From Saussurea involucrata (Eukaryota; Streptophyta; Magnoliopsida; Asterales; Asteraceae): DNA of 64,000 nucleotides. Both the position numbers and the translations under genes were made by a program. How positions within the stretch are numbered: the stretch's first letter is position 1; every line of letters starts with the position of its first letter. The notes under the pieces were generated by a model, which saw only the letters and a program-made list of their open reading frames with translations, ran no database searches and was not told where the DNA came from. Location: assembly GCA_033807775.1 (NCBI GenBank), contig CM066320.1:183879784-183943783 (forward strand). The letters are read 5' to 3'. Of the stretch, positions 9,365-19,808 are shown in pieces.

Positions 9365-11063
9365 TGTAACAACCGGGTCTTTCTAGTTAAGAATCGGAAG
9401 TTTAGTGGCCAAAGTCTAAATAAGAAGAGTTAGGGGAGGGGCCTTTTTGCAATTAATAAGAGATACTTAAGGGAGCAGATCCCTAGGTTTCTCTCATTGA
9501 ATTCCATTTGTCTGGTGTGGCGACTGAGAAGGGAAATGAGGAAGGAGGAGGAAGAACAGTATTTTAGCATCAATTTCAATAAGGACAACTCTATTGTTGG
9601 TAAGCAATTGATTCCCTTCTTCTATTTTCTGCTTAGTAGATGTTCTGGTAATCAAAGGTTTTGGTCTGGTCTTAATGGTTGAACTACATTCTTCTTCTGA
9701 GTAAACTTTTGTGGGTATGGAATGATTATTGATCTATAAAAGAGGTTAAGGGTTGTTCAATTATTATTTTAAGTCAGAAACTACTCTTAGATTGATGCCC
9801 ACGAAAGGGGCGAGACTAACTCTCATTTTCGATTTGGTTTACTTGGGAAACTGGACAGCGATTATCGCCAGTTCCGGAATCGGAAGTACCGGATCCCATT
9901 AAGGGAGTTCCGGAATTTGAGAGTACCGGATCCCATATGGGATTTTCGGAAATAGGAAGTACCGGATCCCGAAGGGAGTTCCGAAATTGGAAGTACCGTA
10001 TCCCATAGGGGAGATCCGGAATTTGGAAGTACCGGATCCCAAAGGGGATTTCCGGAAGTGAGTTACCGGATCCCGTAAAGGGTTTTCGGAAGCGGAATAC
10101 CGGATCCGTGTGGGATTCCGGAAGTGAGATCGTGGGTTCCGGATTCGAGTAAGATCTAGGGTCAGTAGTTGGGTTTGCTACTAACTGAAATGTATGATAT
10201 GCTTTAGGTGTAAGGTCAGACCAGGTTGAGACGCGCGGTTAGGAAAGTCACTACGACCAGGTGAGTTCCCTAAACCCTTTTTCGTGAAACAAGATGTTAA
10301 ATGTTTTACTGATTATGGTATGTTTACGAGTATGATTTGTTTACAAGCTTTTATGAATATTTTTTCCATGAAAAGTATGTTTGTTTGAAAGATTATTTGG
10401 CATGAAAGAAATGATTTATAAAGATTTCACGCTTCGTGATTTATTGTTAGTAATGTATATGCTATGTGAGGTCGGGCTGCATAGTGGGATTAGAGTACCT
10501 CGGGATCCGATGATTCCTTGGGAGTTGGTTATGAGCCGATAGAATGGAATTCATTTCCTTCCTACTCGGATAATGGGGAGTCTGCTTGGGCCCCGATATG
10601 AGGCGAGCGGGAGTCTGCTTGGGCCCCGGTCGTGGTTAGTTTGTACGATCCTTGAACACTGTGCAGTTACCATGTTTGACGCTTTATGTGGAGACAGTTA
10701 ATGTATCTTTGAAATGATTTCTATATTGTTGTTAAAAGTTGTTTTCGGAGGGAATTCACTAGACCGTTTGGTCTAACCCTCGCTTTTAAAAAACTAAACC
10801 ATTTTCAGGTAAGGGAAGTAGTGGTTCTTCAAGTAAGAACAAAAATATGGCTTGAGGATCGAGATGGATCTTAGAGAGACTCCATAGTTTTGGCAGTAGA
10901 TTTCATAGTTAGAAGTGCTCGGCTGTGGACATGATGTTTCCGCTGTCCAAATTTTGTTTAGTTCAGACTTATGATATGATTATGACTAGTTCTATTATGT
11001 AATTGGGACAAATGTTAAGATGATTTATCTATGTTACGTATGTTAAAGTTTTGGGTTGTTACA
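9365..11063 (+). mobile_element. Solo LTR (1,699 bp) with TSD GAGAG
   Basis: It starts TGTAACAACCGGGTC and ends GGGTTGTTACA, flanked by GAGAG at 9360-9364 and 11064-11068. It contains an array at about 9870-10150 alternating TTCCGGAA-type and TACCGGATCCC-type words (about 12 CCGG sites), a GGTGAGTTCCC leader segment, and CACTAGACCGTTTGGTCTAACCC, which contains a short palindrome and is shared with the LTR at 6379. No internal region follows. Confidence 0.88.
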
Positions 11064-11068
11064 GAGAG

Positions 11069-12291
11069 CATAAGTAGAAAGAGAAACATCAGGTCAACCA
11101 AGAAGCAGTGTTGCAGCAACAACAACTACTCCTCATAAGTATGACATGTCCCAATTTTAATAACATCAACTCCATAGTGTTTATTTTCTTTTCTTCTTTT
11201 ATCTATAAGGATCCACGAGTCTAAGATTTTTTTTTTAAAATTCTTTTGAGTCTTAGTGGTAGTAACTAATAATTTTTTTTTGCACACCATAGCCCGAATA
11301 AATGTTTTCCTAATCCATCCTAATTATTTTACTAGAACCAAGCAATGCCTTCCTGGGCAGCAACTTGGCACCCATTTTGATAAACTTAGAAGATGATTTA
11401 GGCCATATTTTCTAAACACAAGCATACAGTTTTTTCCTTTACATCTTTGAACCTAAACATATTGTGATTCTCAATGAGGACATTGAGAAGTTCAAGTGTG
11501 TGTGTGTGTGTGTGGGTGGGGGGGTGGGGAATATATCACTGCTAAATTGAAAAGATCAATAAGCAGAAAATATGGTCAGAAAAATTGAGCGAAAAAGAAG
11601 AAAAAAAAAGTCGAAGCAAAAAATATAAGCATGTTGCAACAACTGTATTCTATGTTATGATATACCAAACTAGTACTTGAAGGCAGTTTGAAGATACGAC
11701 CTGAGCCAAAAATTTGAAGAAAAAACCCCATAAAAGTCCTTATGATTCTATGTTTAAAAAATGGTGTGTGCCTAACAAAAGAAAGCTTGAAACTTGGCTT
11801 ATGGTCCTAAAGTTTTTGGTTTGGACAAACTTGGATTTATGATACACTATGATCTTGTTTGATTTCAGTGGCCTCTATCACTCACTTTTGTTTTACTTTA
11901 TTTTTCTTTCCAGATTAAGTCTTTTTTATTTGTTATTTTCGTTGCTTGGAGACAAACCACAATTCAAATGTGGGGTGTGATGTATGTATATTCATACCCA
12001 CTTTTAGGATTTTAATTTATCTATTTTTTTAATCCAAATCATAAATTGAGTCTTTTTATTCTTATTTTATTTTTCTTGAGTCTAAAACTAAATTATAAAA
12101 TGTGGTCTTGTTTATGCTAGATCTAAAGAAAAGTTGTAAACTGTGAGTTTGTTGCAGAAGTCCGTAGCAACCGAGACCATCTCGATTAATAATTTGGTTA
12201 AGTTGCAAGTATTTTGTTAAGAATGTCTTTTGTTCTAGTTGAAGAAAAAATAGACGTCTGCTGATGGAAGAGTGTTATGATGGAAATATAC
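11069..12291. other. Decayed retroelement 3' region, no intact gene
   Basis: Probably the downstream part of the same gypsy remnant. The word CAAATGTGGGGTGTGATG near 11965 resembles the sequence that follows pol in Athila/Tat-type elements. It also includes a short (GT)n tract near 11497-11512 and A/T runs. No coding frame is supported. Confidence 0.35.
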
Positions 12292-12299
12292 CTTTTGTA

Positions 12300-13123
12300 C
12301 TAGGGGTGACAATGGGTCACGTTGGGTTGGGTTGGCTTCTAGTTCAACCCATTTATTAATTCGGTTGAAAATCTCAACCCAACATGTTTCATTAAATGAG
12401 TTGAGATTTTCAACCCAACCCAACCTATTACTTAAATGGGTTGGTAGTGGGTTATCCTGTTTATGATTCTCTCAACTCAACCTTTAAATAAATGGGTTTA
12501 ATATGGGTTGACCCATTTAATTTTAATACTTTAAATAAATAAAAGAATTAAACTACTTAATTTCATGACAAATACAAATAAAGTGTTCAAAGTTTGACTA
12601 AAACTCAAGTACAAAACCCTAAATGCAAATAAATTGTTCAAAGTTTTAATAAACACAACCTAACGGTCGTCGTGGAAGGGCATCGGGCCGTCGGTGGTCA
12701 TGAAAGGGCGAAGGTGTCATACATCACGACGTCGGCTATGGTTTTGAGGAGTCGTTACTTGCGAACGAAAGAATTTGGTGAATGTGTCGCCAGATGTAAA
12801 TTGTAATTAGGAAGCATATTATGTTTTCTGTTAATTTTTTGATTATAAAACATATATTAAATTATGAACTATAGATATTGATAATTAATTAAAAATAAAA
12901 TAAAATTACATATTATTATAAATGGGTTGCAAACAGGATGAAAATGGGTTGAAAACAGATTGACAACGAGTTGAAATCAGGTCGGAAATTTCTACCTAAC
13001 CCAACCCATTTACATAAATGGGTTAGGTGGGTTGACTCATTTAACTTAAATAGGCTGAAAATCTCAACCCAACCTGCTAGTTTTGGGTCGGGTTCGGGTT
13101 GGGTTGGCTGGTTGGGTCATTTA
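12300..13123. mobile_element. hAT-like non-autonomous element with GGGTT subterminal repeats
   Basis: The left end is TAGGGGTGACAATGGGT, with dense repeats of GGGTTGGGTT and AACCCAACC type in the first about 200 bp and in the last about 180 bp, in opposite orientation. The likely 8-bp TSD is CTTTTGTA (12292-12299) against CTTTTGGTA on the right, so the right end is imperfect or slightly deleted and its exact base is uncertain. The middle has no coding frame. It resembles the hAT elements at 31501 and 34205. Confidence 0.6.
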
Positions 13124-13132
13124 CTTTTGGTA

Positions 13133-13996
13133 TCAAGTTTTGTTTCAGTTAGTTCAATTGGTACTTGTAAACTCTCTCTAGTTCTTGTTTATGTTTGTTT
13201 GGGTATCAAATTATTAAGCGTTCGGATTAAGAATTCTTGTCTTGAAGTTGCTACTGCAAATTCTTCAGTGTTTACAAATATCTTTTCCTTTCAAGTTATT
13301 TACATTTTTGCATTTCTACTTTCATGCACTTTCCATTTAAGGCATTGACATTCATGTCTAACTTTTCTTGCAAATTGATGATGGGCAAATCACCCTAGCT
13401 TGGGTGTGAGTGGAGGTTGGGAGATTAAGCCAACCGTGCATGTGGATAATTGCTTTCGCGATACTATTAACTCCATTATTCACTTCACTTCATGGAGTTT
13501 CATGTAAATAATTTTTGACTAACTGACACATGTTATTTCATTTAAATGAGTTGAGCTTATATATAAGACAATGTAAACAACAAGAGGTAAATGGTTGTAG
13601 AATGTTGCAGTTTTTTGTTTCAACTGATACAGTTATACCTATATGGAATAAAGGATAAGTCTAGTAATAGGACTGAATGTGTACTCATTATTGATACGAT
13701 AAGAGTACTATCGGTGAGTGTCTACTACACTTTGAAAGAAGTTTGTTCAATCCAGTAGTGTGTTGTTGAGAACTTTCGTTGCAACATTCCTAAAGTTGTT
13801 GTAGCAAGGTTCTGCTGCACTTGCATTAAAATCTCAACATGATATTACACTCATGCTTTATTTTATCACTGTTATATATTTGTAGTTGTTACCAAAATCT
13901 CACCAAATCATTTGCTTCGAAATCACCATCTGAAACGATATATAATATTCTTACCATTATTACTTGTTTTAAGACGATATTGGGAGAACATGTATA
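13133..13996. other. Unassigned sequence, no gene
   Basis: No supported coding frame. It may be untranslated sequence of the decayed gypsy element. It is the left flank of Copia-1, whose TSD CTTGT occupies 13997-14001. Confidence 0.4.
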
Positions 13997-14001
13997 CTTG
14001 T

Positions 14002-14688
14002 TGTTGGTGATTTTAGTGAAATCATCGGTCCATTTTGTGTAGTTGGATTCACAAAGGTAATAATGGGGTTGTTAGCTAAGCTATAACATGAGTTAGGAGG
14101 TGTGGAGTGCACACTCGTGTAAGCTAACTAGAACCCCGGATTGTTGGACGGATAAAATTGGCGTGTTACAAAGTGGTTTTCAGAGCTGGGCGTCGGGGCC
14201 ACTTTTGGCGCTACTTATCTATCACGGGAAGTAGCGTCGGGCTCTGGAATGTTGCCCGCGCCCCTTTTGGGGCTACTTATCTAGCGCAGGAAGTAGCGTC
14301 GGGCTCTAGAATGTTGCCCGCGCCCCTTTTGGGGCTACTTATCTAGCGCGGGAAGTAGCGCCGGCGTCAGGGAATCTTTCTCACTTTGTAACTCTCAGTT
14401 TTTGTAACCGACGTCATTAAGTCCACAATCAACTCTCATTAAATGAGAGATTATTTCCTGATTCATTACAGTGTAGGTTACGATTCTCTAAAGGTGTATA
14501 AGTATGAATCGATTAGTGCCTTAATCGAGACACCGAAACAAAGAGATTATCCCCTAGAGATTTTCGTGATACCCAGGCATATAGGGTCGAAATATCTCTT
14601 ACGGAAAGCAAGCTCTCACGCGATCTCTGCGTTTATCCAAGTTCTTACGATCACCTCTTCCTCATCTCTTTCTCGAATTCCCCCAACA
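14002..14688 (+). repeat. Copia-1 5' LTR
   Basis: 687 bp, same length as the 3' LTR. A tRNA-primer-site-like word, TGGTTTTCAGAGC, lies inside the LTR at 14174-14186, followed by two to three tandem copies (about 14190-14355) of a GC-rich unit of about 63 bp containing GCCCCTTTTGGGGC, a short palindrome. The internal region directly after the LTR starts ATCGTAAGAG rather than the usual TGG. Confidence 0.9.
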
Positions 14689-14720
14689 ATCGTAAGAGAT
14701 ATTTGCTTATCACGAGAGAG

Positions 14721-15611
14721 ATGGCGAATGATCAGTCCGTGAGAGACATGACTTCCAAGTTCACAAAACTTGAGAAGTTTGAAGGCGTGGATTTCCGTAG
14801 ATGGCAAAAGAAGATGTACTTCTTGCTGACGACGTTGAAGGTCGTGTACGTGATGAGCACCCCAATGCCGGAGATAATGGAAAACGAGACGCTGGAGGTT
14901 ACCCAGCGTCGCGGCAAGTGGGTGAATGACGACTACATCTGTCGTGGCCACATCTTGAACGGTATGTGTGACTCTCTCTTTGACATCTATCAAAACGTGG
15001 AATCTGCCAAAGAGCTATGGGACTCTCTCGAGTCCAAATACATGGCGAAGGATGCTACTAGTAAGAAGTTCCTGGTTTGTAATTTCAACAATTACAAGAT
15101 GGTGGACTCAAGGCCGGTGATGGAGCAATACAATGAGCTCCTTCGCATTTTAGGCCAATATGCTCAACACAATATGAAGATGGACGAATCCATCTCCGTA
15201 TCGAGCATAATTGATAAATTGCCTCCCTCTTGGAAAGACTTTAAACACATGTTGAAACACAAGAAGGAAGAGTTGTCTCTTGTGCAACTCGGTAGTCACT
15301 TGCGCATAGAGGAATCTCTTCGGGCGCAAGAGACTGAGAACCCTAAAGTAAAGGAGGTTTCTGCACCTTCGGTGAACATGGTGGAAGAGGGAAAGACTAA
15401 CAAGTTCAAAGGAAAACGGAAGTTCAATGATGCTAAGAAAGGGCCCAATAAAAAGGTTACTTTAACCTGTTGGACATGTGGGATGACCGGCCATCTCAAG
15501 AGGGATTGTCGGGTTGTCAAGAATAAGAATGGTGCAAGCGCAAGTGGTAGTGGGCAAGGATCCAAGGATCAAAACCCACGGCAAGGTCAGTTTTTTGGAC
15601 TTTGGTTTTAA
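14721..15611 (+). CDS. gag: Copia-1 Gag (296 aa), nucleocapsid-like
   Basis: Structural Gag of a Ty1/Copia element, which forms virus-like particles and packages element RNA in the cytoplasm. The ATG at 14721 begins MANDQSVRDM. The N-terminal two thirds match the Retrotran_gag/UBN2-type region (FEGVDFRRWQKKM, ELWDSLESKYMAKD, LPPSWKDFKHML). A basic linker and a CCHC zinc knuckle (CWTCGMTGHLKRDC, about residue 253) follow, then a Ser/Gly-rich tail. The frame ends at a TAA right after a T6 run (15591-15596). The protease sequence continues in the +1 frame from that point, so a one-base slip in the T run probably separated gag from pol in this copy. It is otherwise intact. Confidence 0.9.
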   Translation: MANDQSVRDMTSKFTKLEKFEGVDFRRWQKKMYFLLTTLKVVYVMSTPMPEIMENETLEVTQRRGKWVNDDYICRGHILNGMCDSLFDIYQNVESAKELWDSLESKYMAKDATSKKFLVCNFNNYKMVDSRPVMEQYNELLRILGQYAQHNMKMDESISVSSIIDKLPPSWKDFKHMLKHKKEELSLVQLGSHLRIEESLRAQETENPKVKEVSAPSVNMVEEGKTNKFKGKRKFNDAKKGPNKKVTLTCWTCGMTGHLKRDCRVVKNKNGASASGSGQGSKDQNPRQGQFFGLWF

Positions 15612-15870
15612 TTCAAATTTGAATTATGTTCCACTAATATCTGAATCATTTTATGTGCAGGATGATGATATTGCTTGGTGGATTGACTCGGGTGCTACAT
15701 GTCATGTGTGCAAAGATCGCCGTTGGTTCACCTCTATGGAACCGGTTGAAGACGGATCAATGATACACATGGGGAACGAGTCGAGTGCTACCATTCTTGG
15801 AAGAGGCTTAGTTAGGCTAGAATCTAGTTCTGGCAAAGTAGTTGAATTTTTAATGTTTTGTATGTACCAC
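15598..15870 (+). pseudogene. Copia-1 protease fragment, interrupted by Copia-2
   Basis: The aspartic protease motif WWIDSGATCHVCKDRRWF is clear at about 15676-15730 in frame 1. The frame follows on from gag after a one-base shift. A second shift lies in the T-rich stretch near 15845-15855, because the sequence resumes in another frame as FNVLYVPR across the insertion. Copia-2 is inserted at 15870/15871, duplicating ACCAC. The protease would mature Gag-Pol. Confidence 0.85.
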
Positions 15871-16539
15871 TGTTGGGTCATCAAGATTTGAAGATGACCT
15901 CATGATCTCCTTTTATACTTTGAAAAACATTTTATACTTAGAGAAATTTTGGATGCATGGTTCTTTGCAATGGCTTGTACAAATCAGCAACAGTTCGGTG
16001 AAGTCGAAGATCAACCGAAACCAAGCTTGAAGATTCTCTACTTGTGGAAAATAGAAGATTCTTCTCAACAAACATACAAGTCATTGTTCACCGAAATTGT
16101 TCTCACAATTTCGGTGGACATATCTGTTGGTGCAAGTGTACCACATCTCAATATATTTTATATATTTATTTTGATGATTACAAACACACCGTATTATTGT
16201 TTATCTAACAATCCTATCCAAGTGTACAGTTCTTGAAGAACACGAAGATTTTATCTGAAGAGTTCAAGACGGAAGTTTTACGTCGTCATTATTGTTTATA
16301 TCTAATAATGATAAACACCCTAAAATAATATACCACTTGGATATTTATAAAACCCTAAACTGTTTTTAATTAAAGATATTTAAAATTATTTAAAACTAAA
16401 GTTTTATTAATTTTTATTAAAATAATCTTTAAACCATTTTGTCAAAATCTCAAATCAGGTTTTCATATCTTAGCACTGTTCATCATTAATGTGGAGATGG
16501 TACAGCCGAAAGCTTCCTTTGTCAGATGCACTATTCATG

Positions 16540-16575
16540 GGCGGTATACCGCCTTGCTCTTGGCGGTATACCGCC
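16540..16575. promoter_or_regulatory. Paired 14-bp palindromes upstream of the Copia-3 LTR TATA box
   Basis: GGCGGTATACCGCC is perfectly self-complementary and occurs at 16540-16553 and 16562-16575, starts 22 bp apart (about two helical turns). A TATATATA box follows at about 16605. The same pair recurs in the 3' LTR at 20224-20237 and 20246-20259. Such a layout suits a dimeric DNA-binding protein. Palindromes near the promoter are reported for Sirevirus LTRs. Confidence 0.75.
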
Positions 16576-17218
16576 ACCTCATGTAGCCGTTGGAAGTCTT
16601 GAGCTATATATATGCGACGGTGGTGAAGATCAACAGCAACACAACAGCAACAACAAACAGCAACTCCATCAGCTCTCTCTCTCATTATTTAATATATATA
16701 TTTTATAAAACCTTTTTTTTTTTATAAAATATCCAAGTGTGAGATATTATACAAGAGTGATTACCCATTGTGAGTTATACTCCTCTTGTAAGTATTTGAA
16801 TAACGGGTGTGTGATCCTGTACATCTCAATAAGCTGAGGCTTAGAGAACCGTTTACTTTGCTCTGTATTTGGTTTGTATTCTACCGTAAAGAATACATTT
16901 ATTGGATCGTGTCGGGAAGTGTCTCGGCTGCTGGTTTATCACAGTTGGTGGTAAATCAGTAAATCTCTGTGTCAAGTATCTCTATCCCTTATCTCTTTAT
17001 TTATTCCGCTGTGCAATTTAATTATATCTGTTATATAATTGTTGTATATTTATTCTTTTATACTCTGTTGTATTTGTTCTGTATTTTATTCCGTATTTAT
17101 TTGTAAAAGAATTTTTGAAAGTAAAAGATTTTAAATACAACCTTACCCCCCCTAGGTTGTCTAACATTTGGTATCAGAGCGGGTCTTTCAAAAATTTTCT
17201 GTTTAAATATTTTTTTAA

Positions 17219-19132
17219 ATGGCTCAACAAACTAATTTTGTGTTTTCTAAACCTCCTTTGATAGATACTGAAAAGTTTGGCATTTGGGCCGAGCTATTTG
17301 AATGTCACGTTCGTGGCAAAAGTCAAAAAATTTGGGATATTATAGAAAATGGGAATTTTAGACCAACCAAAGTTGAAAATGATCTTATTGTTGATAAACC
17401 CATAAAAGATTGGACTCCCGCTGAAGAATCTCATTATTGTTTAAATTTTGAAGCTAAAAATATATTATATGCTGCTTTAACCTCTGATGAAATTGAAAGA
17501 GTTTATACTTATAAAACTGCTAATCAAATCTGGCAAAGCTTGAGCGACACTCATCGTGGAAATACTCAAGTTAAAAGCTCTAAAATAAATATTCTTGTTC
17601 ATGATTATGAATTATTTGAAATGTCAAAAGATGAGTCAATCGACTCAATGTTTAAACGTTTTAACCTCATTATGACTACTTTGAAGGGATTAGGTCGTAC
17701 TTATCCTAATGAGGATTATGTAAGGAAAATTCTTCGAGCACTTCCTTCGAAGTGGATGGCAAAAATCACATCCTTGGAAGACTCCCGAGATCTCGCAACT
17801 ATGAAGCTCGATGATCTCATCGGCAATCTTAAAGTGCACGAAATTGCACTAAGAAGAAATCAAGTCCGGGAGCAAGTCAAAAAGAAATCCATAGCTTTAA
17901 AAGTCATTGCCTCAAAAGAAGAGGAAAAGGAAGAGGAGGAAGAAGCTAGCTCATCCGATGACGAACCCGAAAATCTTGACGATTTAGTCAAGTTGGTAAG
18001 AAAACTTTCTAAACTTTTATCTAACAAAAAGTTTGCTAATAATGATAGGTTTCAAGAAAATGGAGACTACCGTCGTGGTGGTAAAAACCAAAGTCGCAAC
18101 GTCCATAAAAGTGAAGACAAATATGACGAATCTAGCGACGATGAAAAAGCCAATAAAAAGAAAGGCTTTTGCTATGTGTGTGGTGATAAGGATCACTATG
18201 CAAGTGTGTGTCCAAAACGAGCAAAACAAATCAACACACCAAAAGCTCTCGTTGGAGGCGCGTTGAGCGCAAGCATAAATGAGGCCAAAAATTTTTGTTT
18301 CATGGCCGACCATGATAATGAGGTATCTTCATCATATTCTTCTAAAAATAATTGTGATAGTAATTATAGTGATAATTATTATAGTGACGATGAAAATAAT
18401 CTTGACGAATTATATAAATCATTTCATGATATGGCCGCTCTTGCAAATAGGTATAAAGATGAAATCTCTAATTTAAAAGAAACCGTATCCGCATATAAAA
18501 AGGAAATAGATGACGGTAAACAAAAATCTGCTTATGATTTAGATATTATCACTAAATTAGAAAATAAATTAAGTGAAAAAGATATTTGCAAATCTTGTGA
18601 TATTTTAAAAAATAAAATTGCATGCTTAAATAAAAAGACACATGAAAATGTTGTATGTACAAAATGCGAGATTCTTGAAAATGAAATTGCATGTTTAAAT
18701 GCTAAATGTAAATCGCATGAGAAAAATGACTTATTAGCAAATGCTTTTAATAGTAGCAATGATAAAGTGCTTAAAATGCTTAATATATCAAATCGTATAA
18801 ATTGCCGAAAAGGCATTGGTTCAAATACGTGTATTGAAAAATGTGATTGTATGCCAATTAAAAAGGTTTTTGAAAAACCTAAATTTGTTGTTAAAAATAA
18901 AACGCAAAAACCTCCGTATGTTCCTAAAATGAATTATGTGAATTATATGTCGAGAAAATCACATGCGTTTATGTATAATAATAAGTTTGCGAATCCTAAG
19001 AAAAATGTTAATCCGCATACTTCTTTTTACGTCTATGATGAATACGATCGTAAAATTAAAATGGTTAGAAAATGGATTCCGAAAGGAATGTTTAATGTTG
19101 ATAATCCCGGTGGGATGCGTTTGTGGTTTTAA
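17219..19132 (+). CDS. gag: Copia-3 Gag (637 aa), intact
   Basis: A single uninterrupted ORF from the ATG at 17219, just after the primer site. The N-terminal part (residues about 1-230) is the Copia Gag/DUF4219-UBN2 type (KFGIWAELFECHV, IWQSLSDTHRGNTQVKSSKI, LRALPSKWMAKI). An acidic Glu/Ser/Asp stretch (about 236-255) follows, then a CCHC zinc knuckle (CYVCGDKDHYASVC, about residue 319). The remainder is Asn/Lys-rich, with a predicted coiled-coil section (LYKSFHDMAALANRYKDEI onward) and repeated CxxC pairs (ICKSCD, VCTKCE). It ends with WIPKGM, the junction-like motif that in complete Sireviruses leads into protease. There are no stops or frameshifts, which suggests recent selection or a very young copy. 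Confidence 0.92.
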   Translation: MAQQTNFVFSKPPLIDTEKFGIWAELFECHVRGKSQKIWDIIENGNFRPTKVENDLIVDKPIKDWTPAEESHYCLNFEAKNILYAALTSDEIERVYTYKTANQIWQSLSDTHRGNTQVKSSKINILVHDYELFEMSKDESIDSMFKRFNLIMTTLKGLGRTYPNEDYVRKILRALPSKWMAKITSLEDSRDLATMKLDDLIGNLKVHEIALRRNQVREQVKKKSIALKVIASKEEEKEEEEEASSSDDEPENLDDLVKLVRKLSKLLSNKKFANNDRFQENGDYRRGGKNQSRNVHKSEDKYDESSDDEKANKKKGFCYVCGDKDHYASVCPKRAKQINTPKALVGGALSASINEAKNFCFMADHDNEVSSSYSSKNNCDSNYSDNYYSDDENNLDELYKSFHDMAALANRYKDEISNLKETVSAYKKEIDDGKQKSAYDLDIITKLENKLSEKDICKSCDILKNKIACLNKKTHENVVCTKCEILENEIACLNAKCKSHEKNDLLANAFNSSNDKVLKMLNISNRINCRKGIGSNTCIEKCDCMPIKKVFEKPKFVVKNKTQKPPYVPKMNYVNYMSRKSHAFMYNNKFANPKKNVNPHTSFYVYDEYDRKIKMVRKWIPKGMFNVDNPGGMRLWF

Positions 19133-19270
19133 ACCATTTATATGGTTTTGTTTGTTTGTCGTGTTTGTTTTATGTCGACAACATATTTTTTGCAGTTTAT
19201 GTTTTATACTAACTGTTAAAAGGACCCATAAGAAAAGGGTACCACGAAAAATTTTCTTTGCCTTTTGTAG

Positions 19271-19449
19271 GTGTTTCCTGACGAGGATATAATACGTGTT
19301 TCCTGACGAGGATATAATACGTGTTTCCTGACGAGGTTATAATACGTGGTTACCTGCCGAGGTTATAATACGTGGTTACCTGCCGAGGTTATAATACGTG
19401 GTTACCTGCCGAGGTTATAATACGTGGTTACCTGACGAGGTCATAATAC
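19271..19449 (+). repeat. 25/26-bp tandem array downstream of Copia-3 gag
   Basis: Seven head-to-tail copies: three of a 25-bp unit (GTGTTTCCTGACGAGG plus TATAATAC-like end) and four of a 26-bp unit (GTGGTTACCTGCCGAGG type). Copies are almost identical. It lies between the gag stop and the purine tracts, in non-coding sequence. Confidence 0.9.
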
Positions 19450-19808
19450 GTGGTGATTTTTTTTTAATCACATAAAATTAACCGAAAATTGAAGCCTTAA
19501 GATCCGTTTTGGTGCAAGTGTTTCGTATTGGTTTGTATATCTTTGTCTCTATTGCTTTTTGCATTTTATTTTATCCCTCAAATTTTATAAAATCAAATTG
19601 ATATCGTTATTAATTTGAGGGGGAGCGTTTTAGCTCTTTTACCCATGAGTTTATGCTACCTCAAATATATGCATATTTTGAGGGGGAGCATCTCTCGAGG
19701 GGGAGCATACCGTCTTTCTTAACCCTTTTTGCTTCGACAAACGGGGGAGAGAAACCGCATATGCTCATGCTTAGCGGTTGTGTTTGTCATCATCAAAAAG
19801 GGGGAGAT

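Noticed and set aside
15586..15660. GT...AG interval between Copia-1 gag and pol that looks like a 75-bp intron
   Set aside because: Splicing would give a stop two codons later, and the interval itself encodes normal pol sequence in the +1 frame. A one-base slip in the T6 run explains the break better.
19271..19449. Regular 25/26-bp repeats suggesting a CRISPR array
   Set aside because: Units are head-to-tail with no unique spacers, inside a plant retroelement.
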